A DNA stretch of 64,000 bases, from the NCBI RefSeq assembly GCF_040409795.1, contig NZ_CP099571.1, positions 310,001 through 374,000 of the forward strand, in the 5' to 3' direction. The first letter of the stretch is position 1. The number at the start of each line of letters is the position of its first letter. The stretch is from Polynucleobacter sp. MWH-UH19D (GTDB lineage: Bacteria; Pseudomonadota; Gammaproteobacteria; Burkholderiales; Burkholderiaceae). Made by a program: the position numbers and the translations under genes. The notes beneath the pieces are model-generated. The model was not told where the DNA came from. It saw only the letters and a program-made list of their open reading frames with translations, and made no database searches. Of the stretch, positions 44,160 to 55,000 are shown piece after piece.

Positions 44160-45598
44160 AATTAACACGGCTTTTTTGGCGCCTTCTATCTAAGGTACTC
44201 ACTTGGATTAGTAGAGCTTTTCGTCGCTTGACGCATTTCGTGCATCGTTATCTAATTACACCCCCAAGACGCAAAAAATTATTGCGCCTTGTTGCCAGAA
44301 CTAATTTCTTTTTAAAGCATTTTAATCAAGGCTCACGATCATTTTTAGCCATTCGTCGCAATCGAAATGCAGTAACAACTGGATTATTTTTGGCAGTTCT
44401 CTTGGTCCCATTAAGCTCATCCGTTAACTTAGTTGGCCAGTTAGGGTTTGTAAAAAAGAAGCTGCCTGTTGAGACTTTAGAGGGGGGAATTATCCTCGAG
44501 GTCAACGTAGTAGATGGGCAATTTGTTAATCAAGGAGATGTTTTGGCATTGTTGGATGAACCTCGGATTAATTCAGAGTTAACCTCTCAGCTAAATAGTG
44601 CGGCAGCAAAAGCATGTAAGTTGGAGCGTTATAAGGCGATAGTTGAGTTAACCGATTTTCAGAATCCGACAAATGTTGATTTAATTCCGCAGCAATATAT
44701 TGAGCGCTATTGTGTGCATGAGAAAAAAGTGGCCGATGGCTTCGTGGCATCCTATAAATCACGTATTGCGTTTGCTCAAGGCCAGCTAGATCATACTAAT
44801 GAGGATATCCAGCGCCTCGAAAAGTCAGTATCCAATGAAGAGCGTCGTCTGCAAATTCAAAGAGAAATCTATTCTAAAAAGAAAGATTTAGTGAAGCAAA
44901 ATTTTTATGCTGAGGCTGCCTTGCTCGATCAAGAAAATCAGCTGATCAATGCCAAACAAAGTCTCGAAAGTAAAAATATTGAGCTCTCTGATCGTAAAAA
45001 CAAGCAACTGGATTTGCAAAGGCAGATTTTAGATATACGCTCTGAGTTTGGTGATAAAAATCGCGCTGACTATGCCGCATTGATTTCAGATTTTGAATCT
45101 CAGTATGCAAGTTTGAAATACACCTATCGCTCTAGCCAGAACTTGCGTATCACTGCGCCGCAAACAGGCTATGTGACGAACCTAAAAAAATTACGCCCGG
45201 GGATTTTGTTGTCGCCTCGAGAGCCGCTTTTGGAGATTGTGCCCACGGGTGAAGATCTTGTAGCTTTTGCCAGCTATAAGCCAGCCGATCATGCCAATAT
45301 TCAGGTGGGTCAGCAGGCGGTGGTTAGGTTACAGACTCATAATCAAAGCCTTTCCCCAGAATTTCACGGAAAAGTTATTTCAGTAACAGCTGATGTTGCT
45401 CAAGAAAATCCAAATATGCCGCCCATGTATGAGGCGATTGCAGCCTTTTCATGTGACGAGCATTGTCGTAAAGAGGGTTTTTTGACGGCTGGAATTCCGG
45501 TTGATATTTACGTTCTAGGGCCGCGCCGATCTCTGCTATCCTACTTAATCAATACTATGTTTAGAGCAGGTCGGGCAGTCCTCTCTGAGCCAAATTAA
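44156..45598 (+). CDS. HlyD-type periplasmic adaptor (membrane fusion protein) of T1SS
   Basis: The 480-aa protein starts at TTG 44156, overlapping the ABC gene (TTGA). The basic N-terminal cytoplasmic part (about 75 residues, rich in Arg/Lys) is long for an HlyD-type protein. A single anchor helix (TGLFLAVLLVPLSSSVNLVG) is followed by the lipoyl-like half GGIILEVNVVDGQFVNQGDVLALLDEPR. A coiled coil of about 130 residues comes next (RLEKSVSNEERRLQIQREIY and KSLESKNIELSDRKNK-like stretches), then RITAPQTGYVTNL closing the lipoyl fold, and a beta-barrel/membrane-proximal end. It would connect the inner-membrane component to a TolC-type channel, which is not in this window. Together with the ABC gene it defines the secretion machinery for the RTX proteins. 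Confidence 0.9.
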   Translation: MKLTRLFWRLLSKVLTWISRAFRRLTHFVHRYLITPPRRKKLLRLVARTNFFLKHFNQGSRSFLAIRRNRNAVTTGLFLAVLLVPLSSSVNLVGQLGFVKKKLPVETLEGGIILEVNVVDGQFVNQGDVLALLDEPRINSELTSQLNSAAAKACKLERYKAIVELTDFQNPTNVDLIPQQYIERYCVHEKKVADGFVASYKSRIAFAQGQLDHTNEDIQRLEKSVSNEERRLQIQREIYSKKKDLVKQNFYAEAALLDQENQLINAKQSLESKNIELSDRKNKQLDLQRQILDIRSEFGDKNRADYAALISDFESQYASLKYTYRSSQNLRITAPQTGYVTNLKKLRPGILLSPREPLLEIVPTGEDLVAFASYKPADHANIQVGQQAVVRLQTHNQSLSPEFHGKVISVTADVAQENPNMPPMYEAIAAFSCDEHCRKEGFLTAGIPVDIYVLGPRRSLLSYLINTMFRAGRAVLSEPN

Positions 45599-45627
45599 TC
45601 TTAACTACTTGGTATAAAAGGAAAATT

Positions 45628-45924
45628 ATGAGTTTAGAAGGTGCAGATGTTTACATTGATGGAATTGGCTCCATTTTTTTTAATGGTCAGGTTTTAAAGG
45701 TAGATTTACTGACCTTATATCCAGACCCAAAGGAGGCCAATAAGATGAATCCTCGTTTGGCGGGTCGCATAGCGATGCCGATAAATGCTGCTGTGCAGCT
45801 AAGGGATGGGCTTAATCGTTTGGTGGCTGATTTACAAAAGGCTCAAGAGCAAAATCAAAAAGCCAGTACAGCAGCTGCTCAAGGGTTGGAGTCTGATGGC
45901 GCCGAGAAAAAATCAAAAAAGTAA
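45628..45924 (+). CDS. 98-aa protein of unknown function at the end of the T1SS operon
   Basis: A clear AAAAGGA ribosome site (45616-45622) precedes the ATG. The first ~75 residues look like a compact alpha/beta domain (ADVYIDGIGSIFFNGQVLKV, then RIAMPINAAVQLRDGLNRLV), and the rest is a polar, Lys/Gln-rich tail. The layout (strand, central polar loop, strand, then a helix after a 'mP' step) reminds me of DUF3467-type small proteins, but this is a weak impression. It has no signal peptide. It may be a cytoplasmic chaperone or regulator for secretion; position is the only evidence. Confidence 0.72.
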   Translation: MSLEGADVYIDGIGSIFFNGQVLKVDLLTLYPDPKEANKMNPRLAGRIAMPINAAVQLRDGLNRLVADLQKAQEQNQKASTAAAQGLESDGAEKKSKK

Positions 45925-45956
45925 ATATCCAATAAAATCAATATGTTATAAAAATA

Positions 45957-45977
45957 GCCCCACAAAGGGGGGTTTTT
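45957..45977 (+). terminator. Short GC-stem terminator candidate
   Basis: CCCC at 45958-45961 can pair with the G-run from 45967, followed by TTTTT (45973-45977). It begins 33 bases after the end of the 98-aa gene, and with the next hairpin forms a double stop for the T1SS operon. Confidence 0.6.
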
Positions 45978-46018
45978 AAAAAAGTCTTTTTAATTACAAA
46001 AATTAAAAAGACTTTTTT
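45978..46018. terminator. Perfect 18-bp stem terminator, probably bidirectional
   Basis: AAAAAAGTCTTTTTAATT (45978-45995) and AATTAAAAAGACTTTTTT (46001-46018) are exact reverse complements around ACAAA. The stem ends in six T on either strand, so it can stop transcription both ways. It insulates the T1SS operon from the giant RTX gene at 46100, which must therefore have its own promoter in 46019-46099. Confidence 0.82.
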
Positions 46019-46099
46019 GCTTAAAAATACTAGAATGGTTAATATATAAATGTCGTTTTATTGACGGTTTTAAGTCAATTATTTGGATAAAAAGTAAAT

Positions 46100-49000
46100 A
46101 TGCCTACTGCAAATTCAGCCCCATCATTTTTAAATATTGGTGACGGAATAACAGGTGTTCAATTTGGGGGTAATGGTGTTTACTCCTACGCAACGAATTT
46201 GGCTGTTTTGCCAAACGGTTACATTCTTTCTGCTTTATCCACCAACTCTGTAACCAACCCGCCTGTTGGTGTGGCGCTGTTTGATACTAATGGTAATTTA
46301 GTTGCTGGTTTTGGTACTGCTGGCGTTGTCACAATGCCAACGACATCGTATGCGTCTAATTTTCCAACGATTGCAATTGATGCAGCAAATAGTAAGTTTG
46401 TTTTAGCTGGTTACCAATCAATTACTAAATATAACTTTGATGGCACAAAGGATACAAGTTTTGGAGTCGGCGGTACTTTAACCGAAAGTTTAGGGTCCAC
46501 ATGGAGTGATATTGCTTCTGTTCAATTTGATGCTAGCGGCAAGCTGCTAGTTGCAAATAACAATGGTACATTAGCGCGCTTTAATGCAAATGGGTCTGTA
46601 GATAGTTCTTTCGCAAACAATGGTGTTTTAACTGCCAGCGTTGATTTGGCTGCTTTGCAAGCGGATGGAAAGATCTTAATCTCAAATTGGAGTGGCGTTT
46701 TAACACGCTATAACCAAGACGGCACCATTGATTCAAATTTTGCATCTACCACTGTTGCCGCTACCCGCATCTCTTCTTTGCTCAGCGGTGGTTACTTTAA
46801 CCCTTCGGGACTGCTCCAACAAGCCGATGGAAAAATTGTTATTAGCGGTAATGTGAGTAGTTCCAGTATTTCCGGTTCTTATACCTCACAGTTTGCGATT
46901 GCACGATTTAATGCTGATGGAAGTTTAGATACTACTTTTGCTGGAACGGGTATCAAAGGCATTCCATTTAGTGGCACCAATTATACTCAAGCAACCGCTC
47001 TGGATATACAACCTGATGGAAAAATTTTAATTGCCGGCAATGCATACGGCGCAAGCGTAGTCCGTCTTAATGCTGATGGCTCTTTTGATAATTCTTTTGG
47101 TAATGGTGGATTTAGCACTGTTTCCCCCAGTATAGGTATCGGTAGGGTTTGGGATATTGCCTTACAGCCTGATGGAAAAATTATTCTATCTGGAGACGGC
47201 AACTTAGGTTCTGAAGTTGTTCGTTTGACTTCTACAGGTGCTTTAGACACTTCGTTTAGCGCCAATCCTATTGGCCAGAATACGCAGATTACCGAGATTG
47301 CGTATAAGGCTCTCTCAAGCCCTGTGCCGCTAGCACCTTCAGGATTGATTGTGAGCGATGCGGGATTGGCTTCTCAGGGTAATTATGGCGGATCTAGTCT
47401 GACGCTAACTCGTCATGGAGGCTCTAATGCTCAAGATGTATTTAGTTCGTTTGGCGGCCATCTATCTGCATTGAATCCTGGCTCCTTATTGCTCGATGGC
47501 GTAAATATTGGTTCAGTGTCACAAAATTCTGGTGGCACTCTGACTATTAATTTCAATGCCTCTGCTAATCAAAGTCAGGTTAACACTGTACTCAGTTCTA
47601 TTGCGTACGCTAATACTTCCAATTCGGTTTCTGGCAATATTCAACTGGATTGGACTTTCTCAGATGGAAATACTGGATCTCAGGGAACTGGTGGAGCGCT
47701 TACAACAACAGCTTATACCACTGTAGTTGCAACCTCTTCTAGTAACTCCCAAATCTATGTTGACTTGGCGCTCAATCCTCGTAACAGCGATTATTTATCC
47801 AGTTCTACATCGGTTCACGGTGGTCCTAACGGTTTTTACTACGACTCCAATCAAAATACATGGAGCTCTCAGTACTATCGATGGCCAGATCCAAGTAATC
47901 CTTCTTGGGTAACAAATCAAGTTACGCTCTCGGCTAATGGCAATGCGCCAATTTTGCCTGCTGTAAGTCAATTACAGGCAATCGGCGAGCCTTTGTATTA
48001 TGGATATTGGACCAGTCAAACAGTTGGTGGTAACACTGTTTGGACTCAGCAATCAGTTATCAATGATGCAAGGTCAGATTTAGGTCTTTTGCGTATTAAG
48101 GCCGCGGGTAATTATGCGACTGCGCAGCTTGACTTTGCTCCTTGGGTAGATGCTTCTACTAAACCAACTTACTTTTCGCTGTCCGCTAGTGGAGTGCAGC
48201 AAACTGCAAATTGGGTCAGCTTGCCTTCGGTTTGGGATTGGAATCCAGTAACACAAACTAGTAGCGAAATTACGGGGCTAAAAGCTAAAGTTGTAGCTAA
48301 TAGCACTACGGGTTATTACGATTTACTGATTGGGCATTTTGATTCGGCGGGCAATATTTTAAATAATCTGACTGGCTATCAGATGACCGAAGTTTTGCAG
48401 CAGATCAATTTAATTGATACTAATACCGCTCCGCATCAAAGTGCTTATTCATTCTCAGTTGATGTTAGTAACAACGCCCAGGTAAATAATTTATCCTCAG
48501 CCACTTGGTATGGCGCGTCGCAAAGTGGTCAGGCCGATCAAACAACGATTTATTTTGATAATTTAGCTCCAACCCCTAGCACCCTTTATGTCGCACAAAG
48601 CAGTGTGTACCTAGCAATGAATGGTACCGGCACTGGAAATGGCATTGGTAATACAGCTTCACATCAATGGCAAGGCGTCGTTGATTCAAAATTGCTATCG
48701 AGTTTTACCGCGACGGTCAATGGTAGCCAAGTTCAAATACTAAATATTGAATCAGGATGGAATGGTTATGAAATAGACCTTGCTAGCCCTGTCGGGGTGG
48801 GTCAAACCGTAACCATTACCTATACTCCGCCAGCGGGAACGGTTGGTATTAATCAAATCGATGGCGTTGTTCAGGATGAGGCAGGCAATGATGCAAGTGC
48901 TTTTACCATTTCCGGAACAATGGGAGCCCTCAATACTGGGGTAGTAGTAAATGCTGCAACGGTAGCTGGATTCACAAACGACGATAACCTAGGTTCTAGC

Positions 49001-52000
49001 CATTACTTCAAAGGCACTGGTCCTGAAATCAATAATGCAGAGAGCATTACCTTGGTTTCTTATAGTGGTGGACAAGCAACCTTTCAATTTAATTTACCTT
49101 TCTTACCAAATGGAAATAATGGTTTAGACGGCATCACGATCGCTGGAGCGACATCTATTCGTTCACAATTTGAAGCGGTGGTGAACTTTAAGGCTGGGAC
49201 CAGCCCATTTTTACCAGGCTTTTTTACCGCCACAAACCTAACTATTAATGCGAGCTCACTGCCAAATGGCGTGAGGTCTTACCTTGATGCCATTAACAAC
49301 AGCCTTTCTAGCCTTGTTAGCTTCAAGAATACGGCAATCGGTAACAACGGTAGTCAACTTATCGTATCGCAGGAAACCTTCGCAGGTGCAGCCGGAACAA
49401 TACTTGCTGACAACTTGAGTAATGCTGCAGGGTTTATTGGTAACGACACGTTTTTTACTGGGAATGGTAGCGACACAATTTACGGGTATGGTGGTAACGA
49501 TAGCTTTATCTCAGGAACTGGTACCGATACTCTAGATGGCGGCTTTGGTGCCGATACTGTTTCTTTTGCTGGCACTGCTGGCGTATACGCTCGGCTCGGA
49601 AATTTATTAGCTACGAATGTGCCTGATAGTTATGGAGCTGCTACCGGTAGTAATTTGAGTAGTACTTTAATTTCGATTGAAAATCTGATTGGTAGTGGTT
49701 ACAACGACACTCTTTATGGCAATCAGGCCAACAACGTGCTCGATGGTGGTGGCGGCGGTAACGATAGTTTGTTTGGCGCCGAAGGTAATGATACTTTGGT
49801 TGCCGGTATATCGGGTAATGATTATCTAGATGGTGGTACTGGCCTTGATACTGCATTATTGAACGGTGACTCATCTCAGTGGAGCTTGGCTTCCTACAGC
49901 GGTTCTCAGTTGGTGATGTCTAAAAATAATGGTCAGCAAGTGACCATTACCAATACTGTCGAAAATATTACCTTTAGCAATCCTAATGCCTCGGGTACAA
50001 CATACGTTTATGACGTTGCGAGCATTCTTGCTACTGGTCAGTTGCCCTCTATCGTTGGTCCTACGCCTGGAGGTCAAAATACATTTGTTGGTACCGTAGG
50101 TAATGATTATCTATATGGCAACAATAGTAATGACACGATGTGGGGTATGGCGGGCAACGATACCTTGCGTAGTGGCACTGGTAACGACACTTTAATCGGT
50201 GGAAGTGGCAATAATGTGCTGGTTGGTGGTGATGGTAATGACATCTATTCAGTCAATTTTGTATCGCCCTATACTGTTAATGGGCAGACCGATTCAACCG
50301 CATTTACTGGCTATTTTAATACTGGTAGCAACCTATCTAGCCAAACCATTATTGATAGCGCTGGCGTTGATACACTAAGCGTTGTTGTCAATGATCCAGC
50401 AAGTTACAACGCCAATTATTACTTTAATATCCGGCGTGGTGGCGCTAATGGCTCTGATTTATATGTTGGAATTCGTGATGGCTCGCAGTGGTTAGCAGGT
50501 CAAGATGCTTGGTTTGGCAAGATCACAATTGCCGGGCAGTACGACTGGAATGGCCTTACCTATACCGGCAACAATACTGTTGAAAATTTAACCGTATCTG
50601 GAAACATGCTTAATGGTACGGCCAATATTGCTGTTGGTGCCGGATCAAACTTGACCACTTTATTTGGCACAAGTGGGGTGGATTTTCTTGCAGGGTTTGG
50701 TGGCGGAAATACCATTTTTGGCGGCGATGGTAATGACATAATCGCAGGTAGCCGTCTAGATACTCAAGTAGAGCTTGATGTTTATAACCAGCGTTTTGGC
50801 CTGACTGGAGCCAATGCGGTCACGCTTGATACGAATACCAATACTGGTGTTATTGCTCTCTCAAACGCTGGCACGCTTCTTGGAGATACGCTTTACGGTG
50901 GCGCTGGTAATGATACTCTTAATGGGTATTATGGTAACGACTATCTAGATGGTGGTACTGGTACAGATGTTCTAAAGGGTTGGGAGGGCAATGATACCTA
51001 TGTAATTGATAACGCTGGCGATATTGTTAATGAAACCAGCGGTATCGATACGATCATCACTAGCCTTGGTGCTTTAGATTTACGTAATTCACAATACGCC
51101 GGAGTTGAAAATCTCACTTCAATTAGTGCTGCTGGATCTGCCAGCACACTTTATGGTAACTCTGGTAACAATGTGATTATTGGCGGTGCTGGTAACGACA
51201 CGATTGATGGTGTTAGCGGAATTGATACCTTAATCGGTGGCGCTGGCAATGACACAATTATTTGGCATAGCTTAAGTGGTTCAGTTGATGGAGGCGATGG
51301 CGCTGATCTTTTGCAATTGGCGCCTGACTGGAATATCAATTCATTAAACCTGACTAATGCATCAATTAGTAATGTAGAGAATGTGCTTTATTCCGGCGCT
51401 AACAGTTTTACTCTAACTGGCAACTCTGGCAACAACACCCTCACCACAGGCTCTGGTAATGACACCTTAGATGGTGGCCTAGGTAATGACACCTTAATTG
51501 GTAATGCTGGTAATGACACTTATGTCATGACCTTTGGTGCTAATACCGTTACCACTAACGGTGTAGATACCTTAGTTACTACCGGTGGTAGTGATACCTT
51601 TATTGATTACTCTGGAGCATCAACTCTTAAAGTTAATCCTACTGGAACTGCTGCGACCTTTACCTTTACGGAGCGTGGCACAGATGGCAATATTTACACT
51701 CGCACCTATGCCGATAGCTTTGGTAAGCAACTACTTTCTACGCAAACCCTGATTGGTAATTTTGCTAATGAGGGCACTCAGGTGACCATTGGTGTTAATG
51801 GCTACACCACACTGGGTTCTAATGGCAGTCAAACCTATAAGACCTATACGGAAGTTGCTGGCAATACGGTGTATTCCTATAACGCCAACTACAACCAAAA
51901 TAATCTCTTAATCGGTAGCATCTATAGCGACACCATGACTGGTGGCGCAGGTAGCGATTGGATTGAAGGCGGCTCGGGCAATGACACTATTTTTGCTAGC

Positions 52001-55000
52001 GGCGGATACGATCGGGTTGATGGTGGCCTTGGTAATGACTTTATTAGTTACTATGCCCTGGATAATCTGAGTGCTGGTGTTAAAGGGGTTATGGTGCTCG
52101 CTACCGATCAGGGGTCGGCAGCATCGCTTAACGATTATTTTGTCTTTAAGAACCAAAACTACACTAGCTTTACTAGTTCTAACGTTAATACATTATTAGC
52201 TAGTGGTAGTGCAGACTATTTGCAATCAGTCGAGACCATTGCTGGTACGGCGCAGTCTGACCTCTTTATTGGTGGTTACTCTAGTGATTGGTTTGTTGGC
52301 CGTGGCGGTTTAGATACCTTCTATGGCGGTAGCTCTGCTGAGCGCGGTACCGATTGGGTTGATTACAGCAGCTCAGTCTTTACCATGGGCATTACTGCCA
52401 ACTTAGGCGTGAGCACTGGCACCACCAATCTGACTTTAGGTGGTATTGCGATTGGTACTCAGACCAATACGATTACCGGTACCGTCAACACCCAGATGGG
52501 TCCAGACACTCTGTACAACATCGAGGGTATTAAAGGTACTAGTTACAACGATACTTTGATTGGCTCGACAGCGGGTAACTGGCTGCGTGGTGGTGCTGGC
52601 AACGATGTGTTGATCGGTGTGAGCAACGGATTGCCGGGCGCTTTGGTAGATAGCGCTACGGATTGGGCAGACTATTGGGATAACACTTCGGGCATCACCG
52701 TTAATCTTGGCGTGGGCACAAACGCTGCCAGCTCCTTAAATACTGCCTTTATCTCAGGCGTTGCCATTAGCGGCCTGTCTTATGGTACGGCAACGGGTGG
52801 CGATGGTAACGACACCCTGATTGGCATGACTGGTGTGCGTGGCGGTTTTGGTAACGATATCCTTATTGGCGGCGCAGGTAATGACTTCTTGTCTGGTGGC
52901 CAAGGTAGCGACACCCTCATTGGTGGCGCGGGTAGCGACACGGCTTCTTATAAGTGGGCTAATGGCAGCGTCGTAGTGAACCTAGGCGTTGGTACTTATA
53001 ACTACTCGGCTTATAACTACGGTAGCGGTATTGACTTTAATGGCCAGACTTGGGGTACCGCTTCAGGCGCTGATGGCTATGACTATTTAGTAAGCATTGA
53101 CCGTGTGATCGGTTCGCGTTTTGATGATACCTTGATGGGCAATGGTGGTGATAACGTCTTTAGAGGTTTAGACGGTAACGATACGATTGATGGCGGTGCT
53201 GGTAGTGATTGGATCAGTTACTCTGAAGCGCTTATCACCAATAATAGCGCTACTGGCAGTTCTGCTGGTATTACAGTAGACCTCTCTAGCACCAAAGATG
53301 CTAATGGTTACATCAGCGTAACGGTTGCCGATGGTAATGAGCTCTTAGCGAGTGCTGGTACCGATAAGCTCAAAAGTATTGAGAACATCACCGGGACTAT
53401 CTATAACGATACCCTGATCGGTGATGCGGGTGAGAACACTTTACAGGGCTATGGCGGTAATAACCTTCTGAAGGGTGGTAGTGGTAGTGATACCGCTGAC
53501 TATAAGTGGAATAATGCCGGCATTACCGCTACCTTAAACGATGCTGGTATTAATAATGACGCCGTACAAAATGGTACGGTGACCAGTAGCGCAGGTAATG
53601 ATGTGCTTTACAGCATTGAGAACCTTCGTGGTTCTGAGTATGCCGACACCATTACGGGTAATAGTGGTACAAATACAATTGATGGCGGTGCGGGTAATGA
53701 CACCCTTGATGGTGGCGCTGGTATTGATACGCTCTCTTATCGCTCTGCCTTAGGAGGTGTTACTGTTGACTTAGGTGATGGTACAGCGCGTACCGCAACA
53801 GGTGCAGCCGGCACGGATGTGATTAGCCGTTTTGAGAACCTGATTGGTTCTGCCTATAACGACACGCTTACTGCTTTTACTGGCGGCAGTAGCATTGATG
53901 CGGGCGCAGGCAATGACACCCTGATTGGTAATGCGGGCGATGATATCTTGCGTGGTGGCAAAGGTAATGATCTGATTAGTGGTGGCGCCGGCACCGATCG
54001 TGCTTTGTTTGCTGGTTTGTATACGGACTATAGCTATGTCATTAACACTGCAAACACCTCAGATGCCTATGCTGGAGTCACGCTAACTGGTGTCGATGGT
54101 AAAGATGTAGTTAAGTCTGATGTGGAGTACATTTCATTTGATAATAGTAGTGGTTTGGTCCTAGATGTCGCTCAATCTGTGCGATATGGAACCGCTATTT
54201 TTGTTAGCGATGGTATCGGTAATGTAGGCAGTTCAAATCCCACCATCACCGGCACTACCGCCAACGACATCCTTACCGGTACTTCTGTTGCCAACCAAAC
54301 CCTGATTGGTTTGTCAGGTAATGACGTATTAGATGGTGGTGGCGGAACAGCTGCTGGTAGCGCTGGTGGTGATACGCTTATCGGCGGTCAAGGCAATGAT
54401 ACCTATGTGGTGTACTCCTATGCTGATAAGGTGATTGAAGACTACTATGCTGGTACGGATACGGTGCAAGCACGCGTCAGTTACATTTTGCCAACTAATG
54501 TTGAAAATCTCACGATGACCTACTTTAATAGTGGGCTCACCTATTTGGGATTAGGTAATAACTTAGATAACTCGATGACTGGTGGTGCTGGTGCTGACAA
54601 GCTGTATGGTCGCGATGGTAACGATGTGATCAGTGGTTTATCGGGTAATGATTATCTGTCCGGTGGCAACGGCAACGATACGCTGTATGGTGGTGATGGT
54701 AATGATGCACTGTATGGCAACAGTGGTACCGATACATTGTATGGTGGCGCCGGTAACGATATCCTCGACCCAGGAACAGGTTATTACGAAACCCTCGTGG
54801 GCAGCGCAGGCGATGATATTTATATCATTAATGATATTAACTTTAACTGGTCATCCAAAATTATTGAAAACGCTAATGAAGGCAATGACACCGTCATTAC
54901 TTCTAATGGTTCGTTCACCTTGGCTGATAACGTCGAGAGCTTAGCGTTTGTTGGGGTGACTGGTGGCAATGGTATCGGTAATAGTCTAGCCAATACGATT

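Noticed and set aside
45978-46018. The 18-bp stem considered as an insertion-sequence terminal repeat
   Set aside because: The two arms are only five bases apart with T-runs, the form of a bidirectional terminator, and no transposase is nearby.
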